The notes under the pieces: model-generated
The model's input: only the letters and a program-made list of their open reading frames with translations
What the model was told of the DNA's origin: nothing
Database searches by the model: none
Made by a program: the position numbers and the translations under genes
Origin: Spirosoma aerolatum
Lineage (GTDB): Bacteria > Bacteroidota > Bacteroidia > Cytophagales > Spirosomataceae
Length of the DNA: 64,000 bases
Direction: 5' to 3'
Assembly (NCBI RefSeq): GCF_002056795.1
Contig: NZ_CP020104.1
Coordinates: 5,775,501 to 5,839,500 of the forward strand
Shown: one piece after another, positions 1 through 8,509 of the stretch
Position numbering within the stretch: the stretch's first letter is position 1
Layout of the letters: the number at the start of each line of letters is the position of its first letter

Positions 1-68
1 AGGAATCTTCGGATAAGGATATGTTTGGCAATCACCGAAGATTCCTCGTTCCTCGGAATGACAAAAAA
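1..68. repeat. Inverted repeat with TGACAAAAAA tail (family C)
   Basis: A 12-base arm at 1-12 (AGGAATCTTCGG) is exactly complementary to 35-46, followed by CGGAATGACAAAAAA. It lies 20-odd bases after the stop codon of the minus-strand symporter at 88. Its tail resembles the arm of the large hairpin at 55471-55560, so both may belong to one dispersed family or act as terminators. The left side may continue outside the window. Confidence 0.6.
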
Positions 69-87
69 TGGTCAATTACCCCATTTA

Positions 88-1812
88 TCAGTTATTCGAA
101 TCGACGAGTTTCTTAGTTGACTCCTCATCCGATAATTGTACCTGTTGAGCCGCTCGCCAGGGAATGAGGGCAGCGAACAGAATAACTACGCCAATACCCG
201 CCGTAATGCTACCGCCCATCGTCGCCAGCGCACTCAGCCCAAACAGCATCAGGGCAGTAAATACCAGCGCCCCGGCAATAACCTGTAAGCCAAAGCGATT
301 TTGTTTCCGAACTTCCAGACGTTCTTCGGTTGATTCGGCCTTTGCGTCGTCGCGTTTTTGCTGTCGGGCAATCAGGTATCGGTTGTATTCGTCGGCAATC
401 TGATCCTTCGACCGCGCCCATAATTCATAGCCCAGCAGCAGCAGCAATGGCAAGCCTACGCCGATGATGGTTTCAGCCGCACGGGTAAGTTTAAAATCAA
501 GCAATAAGGGCGACAGCACTTTAAAAAACAGATTGACGGTCAGGCTAATACCCGTAACCCAGAGCGTTGTCCGGCTGGTTAGCCGCTTTGAGAACAGCGC
601 CCAGAGCGGTGGTGCCAGCAGCGGCCCACCCGAAATAGACGAGATGCTCAGCACCACTTCAACAATACCCCCCGCAGCCGGAACCAGTAGGGCAATACCG
701 ATCATACCCAGACCAAACACCCACGACGAACCCCGTGCCACTCGAATCAGTTGCCGGTCCGATGCCGCCGGATTCACGATGCCTTTGTAGATGTCGTTGG
801 TAAACACCGCCGATACCACGTTCAGAGCCGTATTGGCACTGGCTGAGGTCGAAAAATACATACCTGTCAGCATCAGGCCCAGCAGACCCGGCGGCAGCAC
901 GAGCTTGCAGATCATGAGGTAGGCATTTTCGGTATCCAGGCCCGTCAGCGATGGATTGATGGCCTTATAAATCATGGGGGGCATCATCCAGATGACCGGG
1001 CTGATGAGGTACAACCCAGCAAACAGAAACGCCACCTTCCGGGCCGATTTTGGGCTATCGACGCTCGTGTATCGCTGCACAAAGGTCCAGTTGCCACCGA
1101 TGTAGCAGATATGATAGATCACGAAAGCCGCTACAAAGCCAAAAGTATATTCACCGTTCAACAAGTCGAAAAAGCCGTCGGGAACGTGATGAGTAAAGCT
1201 GTCAAAACCGCCTACTTTTTCGAGCGATAAGGGGAGCAGAATAAACACCGCTGCCGACAAGACCACGAACTGCAAAATATCGGTAACCATCACGGCCCAA
1301 AGCCCACCTACGGCCGTATAGGCAATCATGAACAGCCCCAGCCCGATGGTACAGGGTACCAGTGGCAGGTTCAGCGATGAACTGACCAACCTGGCAACCG
1401 GATATAATACCGAGCCTTTGATAAACAGCGATACCAGCGTGAAGATGAAGATGTAGGCTTTCTGTACCGTAGCCCCCAACCGTTCGCGTATAAACTCGGC
1501 AGCCGTCAAGGCCCCCGTTGCTTTCCAGCGTGGAGCCAGATACAGACCTGTCACCAAGGCACCGATGCACATGGTCCACTGGATGGTAATAGCCACCCAG
1601 CCATGTTTGTAGGCGATGGAACCCCAGGCTACGAAGGTACCGGCTGAGAAGAAACTCATAAACAGCGAGAGGCCACCAATAAACCAGGGGACGGCCTCTC
1701 CCCCCGCAAAGAACGACTTCAGATTCCGTCCTGTCCGGGCGAAGAGCATACCGATTCCCAGCACAAAGGCCGAGAAAATGACAATGACGGTGGTATCGAT
1801 GGTTGTATTCAA
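88..1812 (-). CDS. Sodium:solute symporter (SSS family)
   Basis: A 574-residue polytopic inner-membrane protein of the sodium/solute symporter family, expected to carry a small solute (sugar, uronate or similar) into the cytoplasm with Na+. Many hydrophobic segments of about 20 residues run from residue 7 to about 465, then a charged cytoplasmic stretch (about 470-510) precedes two last hydrophobic segments. The family-like region WAVMVTDILQFVVL lies near residues 168-181. It is the last gene of the susC-to-symporter operon, 107 bases after the upstream gene, so it may import the product of the secreted enzymes encoded before it. Substrate cannot be read from the sequence. Confidence 0.9.
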   Translation of the reverse strand: MNTTIDTTVIVIFSAFVLGIGMLFARTGRNLKSFFAGGEAVPWFIGGLSLFMSFFSAGTFVAWGSIAYKHGWVAITIQWTMCIGALVTGLYLAPRWKATGALTAAEFIRERLGATVQKAYIFIFTLVSLFIKGSVLYPVARLVSSSLNLPLVPCTIGLGLFMIAYTAVGGLWAVMVTDILQFVVLSAAVFILLPLSLEKVGGFDSFTHHVPDGFFDLLNGEYTFGFVAAFVIYHICYIGGNWTFVQRYTSVDSPKSARKVAFLFAGLYLISPVIWMMPPMIYKAINPSLTGLDTENAYLMICKLVLPPGLLGLMLTGMYFSTSASANTALNVVSAVFTNDIYKGIVNPAASDRQLIRVARGSSWVFGLGMIGIALLVPAAGGIVEVVLSISSISGGPLLAPPLWALFSKRLTSRTTLWVTGISLTVNLFFKVLSPLLLDFKLTRAAETIIGVGLPLLLLLGYELWARSKDQIADEYNRYLIARQQKRDDAKAESTEERLEVRKQNRFGLQVIAGALVFTALMLFGLSALATMGGSITAGIGVVILFAALIPWRAAQQVQLSDEESTKKLVDSNN

Positions 1813-1919
1813 GAGTATATTCGTTTATGAAGGCAGTTAAAAAATAGAACGCTGATTTTTATGATCTATATGATTTTCAAAAGCCATAAGACACAGCGTT
1901 CATTTCCGTACTTACCAAC

Positions 1920-4439
1920 CTATAATTCCTTATTCTCAAGCGTTATCACGTCGATACCGAAAGCGGGTAATTGCTTTTTCACGGGCTTTCCGTCTTTAGC
2001 GGTCATCGTAAAATCGCTGGCTTGTGCCCGGTTATTGAGTAACACCAGGAATAGTTTACCGCTTTGCACGGATTTCGCCAGGATGTAATCGACGGATGGA
2101 TTGTCAATCGCTACAAGATTTTCGTCGATGATCAGATTGGCTTTTTCGCCATTCACTGTTCCCGGAGCAAAGCCATAGGTTTGGTGTGGCCCCACTTTAG
2201 GCGTTACGAACCCACGCGGAAATGTCACCTTTCCCCCCGACCGCAATTCGGCTTCGGCCAGCAGGTAATCGGTCAGCCAACCCACTTGCCACCAGGCATG
2301 GTGTGGGTAAGGCCCCGCGCCCCGATTCATGGCGTTCCAGTAATAGGAAGCTACACTCGTTTTAGCATCGACAAAGGCATCCCGCCCGATAGCTCCAGCC
2401 CGCGCCATATCGGCAAAAATGGGCTCTTTTGTCAGGCCATACATCCGAATGAACAAGCCGGCATGGCTGCATAACTGAATCGGTCCCGCTCGATTGGCCG
2501 ATCCGAAAATACCCCCGTGTTCAAAGCTTAGTCCCGTCTGGCTGATCTCCCAATCCTCCCGCTGCACACCATTGACGATTTTTAGGGCGTGATTGGCAAT
2601 AGGATGTGTATAAATCGATGTCGTATAAATTTTAGCAGCTTTGATGGCTCCATCCCGGTAGCGAGTGTCTTTGGTCAGGTCGTATAAATCCAGCAGGGCC
2701 TGAGCCGACTGTCCAGTAGCAAAATCAGGTGCGTAGCGGGCATCACCACAAACGCCCAGAAAGCTACCTGTTTCAATGGCATTTTTCAGAAACCAGTCGG
2801 CTCCTTTTCGGGCAGCAGCCAGGTATTTCGGCTCATCCAACAGTCGATACGCTACGATCAGTCCGTAGAATGTTGGCCGAAGGTCCCGAATATCGTTAAA
2901 GATTTCCTTTTCCGTATGCCGGTCGTAGGCAACTGCCCAGTGCCCATCCGGTTTTTGCCAATCGATCAGCCGATCCGCTCCGAAGCGCAGACGTTCCTTT
3001 AGCTCGGCATTCGTGGGTTCAAACAGGAGCATGTTGCCCATATCGAGCATGGTGTAGTAAGTTAGTGCAATCGGTTCGACCACCTCGCCCCACTCCTCCA
3101 CAAACTTTTTGGACTTGGCTAAATAGTATTGTCCTTCTACAGCCCCCTTGAAAAAGTTGTTTCCCGTCTCCTGCTGCGCTAGTTTAAAGTTCAATGCATA
3201 GGGTAGAACGTTTTGGGTCAGCAATGGGTCTTTTGTCGCATTGGCCAGCATCCACATCGCTCCATAGTCGGAGTTTTTCATAGCGTCTTTATTGGAACCG
3301 ACTACCCCACCCAGGTACGATTGCGCCCCAATCTTTTTGCCTTCAAACGCTTCAATATTCCACATCGACGTTTTGGGATCGGTCAGGTAATGGTGCATTT
3401 TCTGAATGCGGTCGGTCAGCGATTGTTTGCTTTGCCGCAAGGCCAACGTTTCTTTGAACCGATAGATGTCGTACACTGCATGATTCAGCGCTTTGAACCA
3501 GTCGCCATCCATCAGGCTATACCGAAATGTGTAGGTTACGCTCTCCCCCGTTTTTAGTGCCGATTTCGGTTCACCCAGAATCGGGTAGTACAGCGTAGGC
3601 GAAAGTTGCGCCTTGCGGTTCATGTGCGACAGGCCAATGTTCCAGGTTGTCTGGGTGATTTTATCAACCGCCCAGGGGTCGCGAGCCAGGCCCGGTTCGG
3701 GAATCACCGAGAGGGTAATTCCATTTTTACCCGTCAGCATAGGGCAAAGGGTACTGGCGCAACGCTCACGATAAATGGCGGGCAAAGTCGGAATACCGTG
3801 CCCGTAGGCGTAGGCCAGCGCGAAGTTTTTCTGAAAGGCATTGCCCTGAAAATACCCTGGCACCGTAGCCCAGGCTAGATTTTGTTCTGTCAACGTGGCT
3901 AGTGTCGGGCTGGCGAGCGAGAAATACCCTTCTTTCTTCGGCGTAACGGTTTGCTTAACAATCACATCTGACCCAAACTTCGGATCAAACGACCACTCGG
4001 TACGAATCGTGGCCACGTCCGTTTCCTGCCGAAACTGAAGGTTATTTTTACCGATTTGCTTAGCCTCTTTCGGAAAGAAAAAGTAAGCCTGCCCAGCTTT
4101 GTTCAGGGAAACCGGATTGGTACTTTCGGCCCACTGCTCTTGCTGATAATGGTATTTCTCACCCGGGAAAACCGCTCCCGTAATATCCCGGAAAGTCGTA
4201 TCCGGCTTATCGGATGGTTTTTCGGCGGCATAGAGCAGCGTGTTTTCGCCGGATGGCGCGGGCATGTCAACCCAGCGATTCGCTTTGCGGATCGATACCT
4301 TTCGGATCGTCCATCCTTTCGCAGACGTCTGCCAATCGATTTTTACCCGATCATTGGCCAGCGACAACGTCTGGGACGATTGTGCCTGAACCCGGAGAAC
4401 GGTTAATGTCAGAAAAATAAAAAGACCTTTAAGCGGCAT
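1920..4439 (-). CDS. Secreted (alpha/alpha)6-toroid type protein, possible glycosidase
   Basis: An 839-residue protein with a signal peptide (MPLKGLFIFLTLTVLRVQAQ). The first 330 or so residues look beta-rich. Residues about 340-720 are helical with repeated aromatic and Trp/Asp motifs (YGAMWMLANAT, WQKPDGHW, HHAWWQVGWL), as in six-hairpin glycosidase-like folds. The last 100 residues look like a small beta domain. I cannot assign a GH or PL family or name catalytic residues. Its position 47 bases after apbE and before a symporter suggests it acts on the nutrient imported by the operon. Expected location is the periplasm or outer surface. Confidence 0.7.
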   Translation of the reverse strand: MPLKGLFIFLTLTVLRVQAQSSQTLSLANDRVKIDWQTSAKGWTIRKVSIRKANRWVDMPAPSGENTLLYAAEKPSDKPDTTFRDITGAVFPGEKYHYQQEQWAESTNPVSLNKAGQAYFFFPKEAKQIGKNNLQFRQETDVATIRTEWSFDPKFGSDVIVKQTVTPKKEGYFSLASPTLATLTEQNLAWATVPGYFQGNAFQKNFALAYAYGHGIPTLPAIYRERCASTLCPMLTGKNGITLSVIPEPGLARDPWAVDKITQTTWNIGLSHMNRKAQLSPTLYYPILGEPKSALKTGESVTYTFRYSLMDGDWFKALNHAVYDIYRFKETLALRQSKQSLTDRIQKMHHYLTDPKTSMWNIEAFEGKKIGAQSYLGGVVGSNKDAMKNSDYGAMWMLANATKDPLLTQNVLPYALNFKLAQQETGNNFFKGAVEGQYYLAKSKKFVEEWGEVVEPIALTYYTMLDMGNMLLFEPTNAELKERLRFGADRLIDWQKPDGHWAVAYDRHTEKEIFNDIRDLRPTFYGLIVAYRLLDEPKYLAAARKGADWFLKNAIETGSFLGVCGDARYAPDFATGQSAQALLDLYDLTKDTRYRDGAIKAAKIYTTSIYTHPIANHALKIVNGVQREDWEISQTGLSFEHGGIFGSANRAGPIQLCSHAGLFIRMYGLTKEPIFADMARAGAIGRDAFVDAKTSVASYYWNAMNRGAGPYPHHAWWQVGWLTDYLLAEAELRSGGKVTFPRGFVTPKVGPHQTYGFAPGTVNGEKANLIIDENLVAIDNPSVDYILAKSVQSGKLFLVLLNNRAQASDFTMTAKDGKPVKKQLPAFGIDVITLENKEL

Positions 4440-4486
4440 TATGTTCTTTGTTTATTGTCATTAACCTGATCGCTTTGGATCAACGG

Positions 4487-5488
4487 TTATAAGTCCGTTA
4501 ATCCAGCGGTTGCAAATGTTTTTAGCTGCCCGTTATCAGCGTAAATAATGTAGGCATCCAGTTCTTTATGCTGTTCCAGAAATCGCTTCGTGTTTTCCAG
4601 TCCCATCACCATAAACGCGGTATCGTACCCGTCGGCGGTGATGGCATCGGCCGCAAACACCGTTACGCTAAGGACTGAGCTTTGCTCCATTTCTCCCGTT
4701 TTGGGATTGATAATATGGCTAAACAACTGGCCATCGGCCTGATACTGATTTCGGTAGTTACCGGCAGTAGTCATGGCCCGATCCATTAGCTTCACCTTTA
4801 GCTGCAATTGGTTAGGATGTATTGGATTATCGATCCCTACTACCCAGGGTTGCGCCTTATCCTTCTGCCCTTTCGCCCGAATTTCACCACCTATTTCTAC
4901 CATGTAGTGCTCTATTCCATGATCCTCCAGAAGCCCAGTGACCAAATCGACCGAATATCCCTGGGCAATCCCGTTGAAATCCAACCGTACATTCGGTTTC
5001 TGCTTTCGGACCGACAGCGAATCAAATACGATCTGCCCGAAACCAACCCATTGCAGTAACGAATCCACATTGATCACATCGGTCTGCGCTGGCTTTTTAG
5101 GGCCAAATCCATACGCTTCAACCAGTGGTAATACCGTTGGGTCGAAAGCGCCCTTTGTTGCCCGAAATATCGCTTCCGATTTCTTTAATACCGGATAGAA
5201 ATAAGGCCGCTGAAACCGATGCGAACTAGTCCGATTGAATTGTGACAATTCGGAATCGGGTCGGTACAGCGACAGGCATTTATCAATTTCCAACAGCAAC
5301 GAATCGATTTTTTCCTTCAGATTGCGCTGCTGCGGGTCTCTGTATTTTACATGGTAGGTTGTACCCTGCGCTTCTCCCTGCACACTGACCATCGGCGATT
5401 GTGCATCCGCATTGGAAGGAACAATCGCCATCGTCAGCCCAAAAAGAATCTGGTACCAGTTATGGTTTACTCGCCGTTGCTGGTTCAT
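4487..5488 (-). CDS. apbE: FAD:protein FMN transferase (ApbE family)
   Basis: A 333-residue exported flavin transferase that attaches FMN from FAD to a Ser/Thr of target proteins on the outer side of the inner membrane. Family motifs are clear: TKGAFDPTVLPLV, LDFNGIAQGYSVD, VEIGGEIRAKG, SHIINPKTGE and ITADGYDTAF, the last carrying the metal-binding Asp. I chose the Met at 5488 because it is followed by a signal peptide ending near SNADAQ; the longer frame to 5581 adds a non-signal N-terminus. It overlaps the upstream FAD-oxidoreductase gene by 29 bases, implying translational coupling. Its most likely local substrate is the protein at 7267-8454, which carries a DAKAGAT motif. Confidence 0.92.
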   Translation of the reverse strand: MNQQRRVNHNWYQILFGLTMAIVPSNADAQSPMVSVQGEAQGTTYHVKYRDPQQRNLKEKIDSLLLEIDKCLSLYRPDSELSQFNRTSSHRFQRPYFYPVLKKSEAIFRATKGAFDPTVLPLVEAYGFGPKKPAQTDVINVDSLLQWVGFGQIVFDSLSVRKQKPNVRLDFNGIAQGYSVDLVTGLLEDHGIEHYMVEIGGEIRAKGQKDKAQPWVVGIDNPIHPNQLQLKVKLMDRAMTTAGNYRNQYQADGQLFSHIINPKTGEMEQSSVLSVTVFAADAITADGYDTAFMVMGLENTKRFLEQHKELDAYIIYADNGQLKTFATAGLTDL

Positions 5489-7265
5489 CTTTAATGATCG
5501 CCATAAATTCCGGCAGGTGCTCCTGATACACCCCCCGTGGTGATGTATTGTATTTCTTTGCCACATAGGAAGCATACCCAACCACTTCGCCCATCATGCC
5601 ACAGGTGCGCATCACCCGCGTACTACCAAACGCTACGTGCGTGGTGCTGATGTTGCGCCCGGCCATAAACAGATTCGAAATGTTGCGGGAATACAGACAA
5701 CGGTATGGAATGGTATACGGTGCCACTTTGATGTGCTTCGTTCCGGCAAAAAACTCCTGTCCTTCAAAATACTTGCTATTCTTCGGATCTGGAAAGTGCA
5801 GGTCGATGGTCCAGGTAGCAGTTACGGTTCCATCGGGGTATTGTTTACCCTCCTGAATGTCCATCTGGTTCAGAATATGGTCGCCGATCAACCGCCGGGA
5901 CTCGCGTTTGCCACCGATGTAAGCCACCCAGCCCAGTTCGCGTTTTCCGTATTTTTCTTTTTTGTTCGTCTTCAGATACGACCAGTTTCCGTAGATGGCC
6001 CGTAGGTTATGATCACGAATTTTTTCAGCGTCGGTGATGGTGTTGTAATTCCCGAAACCGGTTTCCCATTGCCAGTCGGAGCGGGCTTCGTCGATGTGGT
6101 ATTCGTCCGAAAACGGCAGCGCCCAGGGCACTTCGGGAAAAGAAGAAACGGTGTCGCGTTCCAGCGATGCCCACAGATTAGACGTGCCCAGCGTAAAATC
6201 ATCCGCCTTTTCGGCCGCTAATGACTCTCCGGTTTCGGCTTTGCTCTCCCGACCAAACCGAAGGTCAGCCCCCACCAGATACCCAACGGTTCCATCGCCC
6301 GTACAGTCGGCAAAGTAGGTACCTTCGAAGCGTGTTTCTTTGTTGGTCGCAATATCCCGGCCTACCACGGCCACTACTTTATCCTTGTCTTTTTCGACTT
6401 TGTACACATGAGTGTTCAGGAACAACGTGATGTTTCGCTCGGCCTTCACAATAGCAATTTTTCGAGCATCACCGTATTCATTCCCATTCGGATTACCATT
6501 GCCCGGATCACCGTTGTCCATCTCCCGAACAATACGGCCCAGTTTAGGATAGTGGTTCTGGTCGGTTTCGCCCCTTAGGTGCACCCGAACTTCCGAACTA
6601 TTGTTGCCGCCTAATAACGGGCGGTCCTGAATCAGTGCCACTTTTAATCCCATCCGGGCTGCTGAAATGGCCGCACAGGTTCCGGCAATCCCACCACCCA
6701 CAACTACCAGATCGAAATGCCCTGCGTTGGCGACAGTACCCGTCAGGTTGAGGAGTTTGTTGCGGAACGCGTTCAGATCGGCCAGTTTATTGGGAGGAGT
6801 GAATTTGGGAACATTCGTAAACAGAATGGCATCGCAACGGCCATTGAAACCCGTCAGATCGTGTAAGGTTACCGTAACCTGCTCATTCTGAACGTTTGTT
6901 TCACCACCATAATACCATTTCCATTCATCGGACCCACTTTCGCCAAACGTCATTGGTAACGCCTGGTTGTCGAGCTTCACCTGAAACGTACCCGGCCCTT
7001 TCGGAAATGGTGCCCAGTCTTTGGTGCGTACCCAAATCTGGTATTTCCCTTTTTTGGGGAAACGAACCGTGGTGGTCGCATCCTTTACCGGCCGACCCAT
7101 TCCGTGCGCCATCAGGTAAGATGACCCCTGAACCACAAACGACTGTTGATCGATAACCCAGCCGCCCTTGTTTTCGAACGATTCTGTTTCCAGAAAAATA
7201 GGCTCCTGCGCTAACGACACCAGCGATAACAGCAGAAAAACCAGCATATTGACACCTGTTTTCAT
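5460..7265 (-). CDS. Secreted FAD-dependent oxidoreductase with N-terminal beta domain
   Basis: A 601-residue protein with a signal peptide (residues 1-19, ending SLVSLAQ). Residues about 22-150 form a beta-sandwich-like domain, perhaps carbohydrate-binding. The FAD-dependent oxidoreductase domain (PF12831-like) starts at the Rossmann dinucleotide motif VVVGGGIAGT (187-196) and runs to the end, with GNNSSEVRV and DCTGDG family motifs. Homologs are often annotated as xanthan-lyase-like or simply FAD-dependent. The gene starts one base after the stop of the upstream gene and overlaps apbE, so the three are co-translated. I infer it oxidises a carbohydrate-derived substrate in the periplasm; the electron acceptor is unknown. 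Confidence 0.88.
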   Translation of the reverse strand: MKTGVNMLVFLLLSLVSLAQEPIFLETESFENKGGWVIDQQSFVVQGSSYLMAHGMGRPVKDATTTVRFPKKGKYQIWVRTKDWAPFPKGPGTFQVKLDNQALPMTFGESGSDEWKWYYGGETNVQNEQVTVTLHDLTGFNGRCDAILFTNVPKFTPPNKLADLNAFRNKLLNLTGTVANAGHFDLVVVGGGIAGTCAAISAARMGLKVALIQDRPLLGGNNSSEVRVHLRGETDQNHYPKLGRIVREMDNGDPGNGNPNGNEYGDARKIAIVKAERNITLFLNTHVYKVEKDKDKVVAVVGRDIATNKETRFEGTYFADCTGDGTVGYLVGADLRFGRESKAETGESLAAEKADDFTLGTSNLWASLERDTVSSFPEVPWALPFSDEYHIDEARSDWQWETGFGNYNTITDAEKIRDHNLRAIYGNWSYLKTNKKEKYGKRELGWVAYIGGKRESRRLIGDHILNQMDIQEGKQYPDGTVTATWTIDLHFPDPKNSKYFEGQEFFAGTKHIKVAPYTIPYRCLYSRNISNLFMAGRNISTTHVAFGSTRVMRTCGMMGEVVGYASYVAKKYNTSPRGVYQEHLPEFMAIIKDEPATASKP

Positions 7266-7266
7266 C

Positions 7267-8454
7267 TTACTTGTTGGTTTGCATAACGGTTGATTCGAAC
7301 GCTTTCATACGCTTTCTGACGGCTTCATTTTTAGGATGGAACCGGGCCAGCATCCGATACACATCGGTCGCGTACTCCTCGTTTGGGCTATCGAGTTGTT
7401 GTGCCAGTACCTGTTGCGTTTTGTCGTCGAGTTTCGATTGTCCCGACAGCAGCTTAAGCATCATGGTCGACTGCTCCTGATTGGCATTCGGCAACTGCTG
7501 AGCGACGGAATTAGCCAATACAGGGCGCAAGGGAATGGTAGACAGCTTTTTCAGAATAGCGATCTGAAGCAGATACCCGGCTTTTTGGTAAGTGTGCCAC
7601 AACCAGGTTTGCTGCGTGTCGCTACTCAGGAATCGGTCCGATATTTTTTGCAACGCATACCGAGCCGTAAACAGGTTTTTTCCTTCAATCACCTTCAGAA
7701 TATCGGGTTTAAAATCTGCATAAATATCGCCCGTTGGTGTAATTACCTGCTCCATAGCCCAATACTGGTAATGATAATTGGTACTGGCCAGGAATCGGTG
7801 CAATAACGCATCGTCCTGATAGGTCTCCGTTATACGTCGAATCTCGGCCACCACCGATCCGTGAGCAATATGCCAGAGTGTATAGCACGTATAGACAGCC
7901 CCTTCAATCACCTCATTTTTAGTGGTTTTCAACGTAGCCCCCGCTTTGGCATCGACCGAATCGGCCAGATTTTCTGTTCCTTTCCCGATCAGATCATTCA
8001 TCGCTACATCCTTGAGAATAGAATTCGGGTTGGCGAGTATATCCCGTAGCTTTTCGTAATCGACTGGCTTAAACTCCTCATGATCCATCTTCGTCAGCAC
8101 CTCGCGGGGTGGCAAATCATACCGGGTATAATTGCCCAGCAGATCCCAGTAAAAATTGATGTAGACTGGTTTGCATTCACCCGTCAGGCAAACCGGCGTA
8201 AATACGTTTCGGAAGAAATAGGCAGGTTGTCCAGCCTCATCTAACGCCAGCTTTAGCGTGTACGTAGTGGTGTCGTTTTCACGGATCGTAAACTCACGAA
8301 TTTTTCCCGAATCGAGTTCAGTAGTAAGTGAATGAGCGAAAGAGGGAATGAGCGAAAGGGTGAAAACGAGCGCATGAGCGACAAAGGATCGAATAGCTAC
8401 CAACCTTCCATACCTACGGTACTTTAACAGCCTATAATCAGTCGAGACGTCCAT
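7267..8454 (-). CDS. Secreted HEAT-like protein with FMN-attachment-like motif
   Basis: A 395-residue protein I do not recognise as a named family. Residues 20-42 form a signal peptide whose hydrophobic core is encoded by a GAAAGAG-type repeat. Residues 45-115 hold FTPVCLTGECKPVYINFYWD with two Cys (89, 94). Residues 167-190 read VDAKAGATLKTTKNEVIEGA, close to the D-x-x-S-G-A-T attachment motif of FMN_bind proteins (NqrC/RnfG type); Thr174 would carry the flavin. Residues 200-395 are helical, HEAT-like. It lies one base before the FAD oxidoreductase gene and in the same operon as apbE, fitting a covalent flavoprotein. The Ala in place of Ser before GAT is the weak point. Confidence 0.7.
   Translation of the reverse strand: MDVSTDYRLLKYRRYGRLVAIRSFVAHALVFTLSLIPSFAHSLTTELDSGKIREFTIRENDTTTYTLKLALDEAGQPAYFFRNVFTPVCLTGECKPVYINFYWDLLGNYTRYDLPPREVLTKMDHEEFKPVDYEKLRDILANPNSILKDVAMNDLIGKGTENLADSVDAKAGATLKTTKNEVIEGAVYTCYTLWHIAHGSVVAEIRRITETYQDDALLHRFLASTNYHYQYWAMEQVITPTGDIYADFKPDILKVIEGKNLFTARYALQKISDRFLSSDTQQTWLWHTYQKAGYLLQIAILKKLSTIPLRPVLANSVAQQLPNANQEQSTMMLKLLSGQSKLDDKTQQVLAQQLDSPNEEYATDVYRMLARFHPKNEAVRKRMKAFESTVMQTNK
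7924..7953 (-). other. Putative covalent FMN attachment motif DAKAGATLKT
   Basis: Codons 168-177 of the secreted protein at 7267-8454 encode DAKAGATLKT. In proteins modified by ApbE, the flavin is joined to the Thr (or Ser) of a D-x-x-[S/T]-G-A-T type motif. Here Thr174 is the candidate and the downstream helix (NEVIEGAVYTC) also matches the FMN_bind pattern. An ApbE gene lies two genes downstream in the same operon. Assignment is inference. Confidence 0.55.
8328..8381. repeat. GAAAGAG-type repeat inside a signal peptide
   Basis: The plus strand reads as a run of GAATGAGCGAAAG-like units, the same words found in the intergenic repeats at 9993-10092 and 17634-17722. Here it is inside the coding frame of the gene at 7267-8454 and encodes about residues 25-43 (ALVFTLSLIPSFAHSL), the hydrophobic core of its signal peptide. 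Confidence 0.65.
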
Positions 8455-8509
8455 CGTTCATATTAAAGTTCATCACCCAGGCAATCGCTCAAACGCTAAT
8501 GGCTACTTG

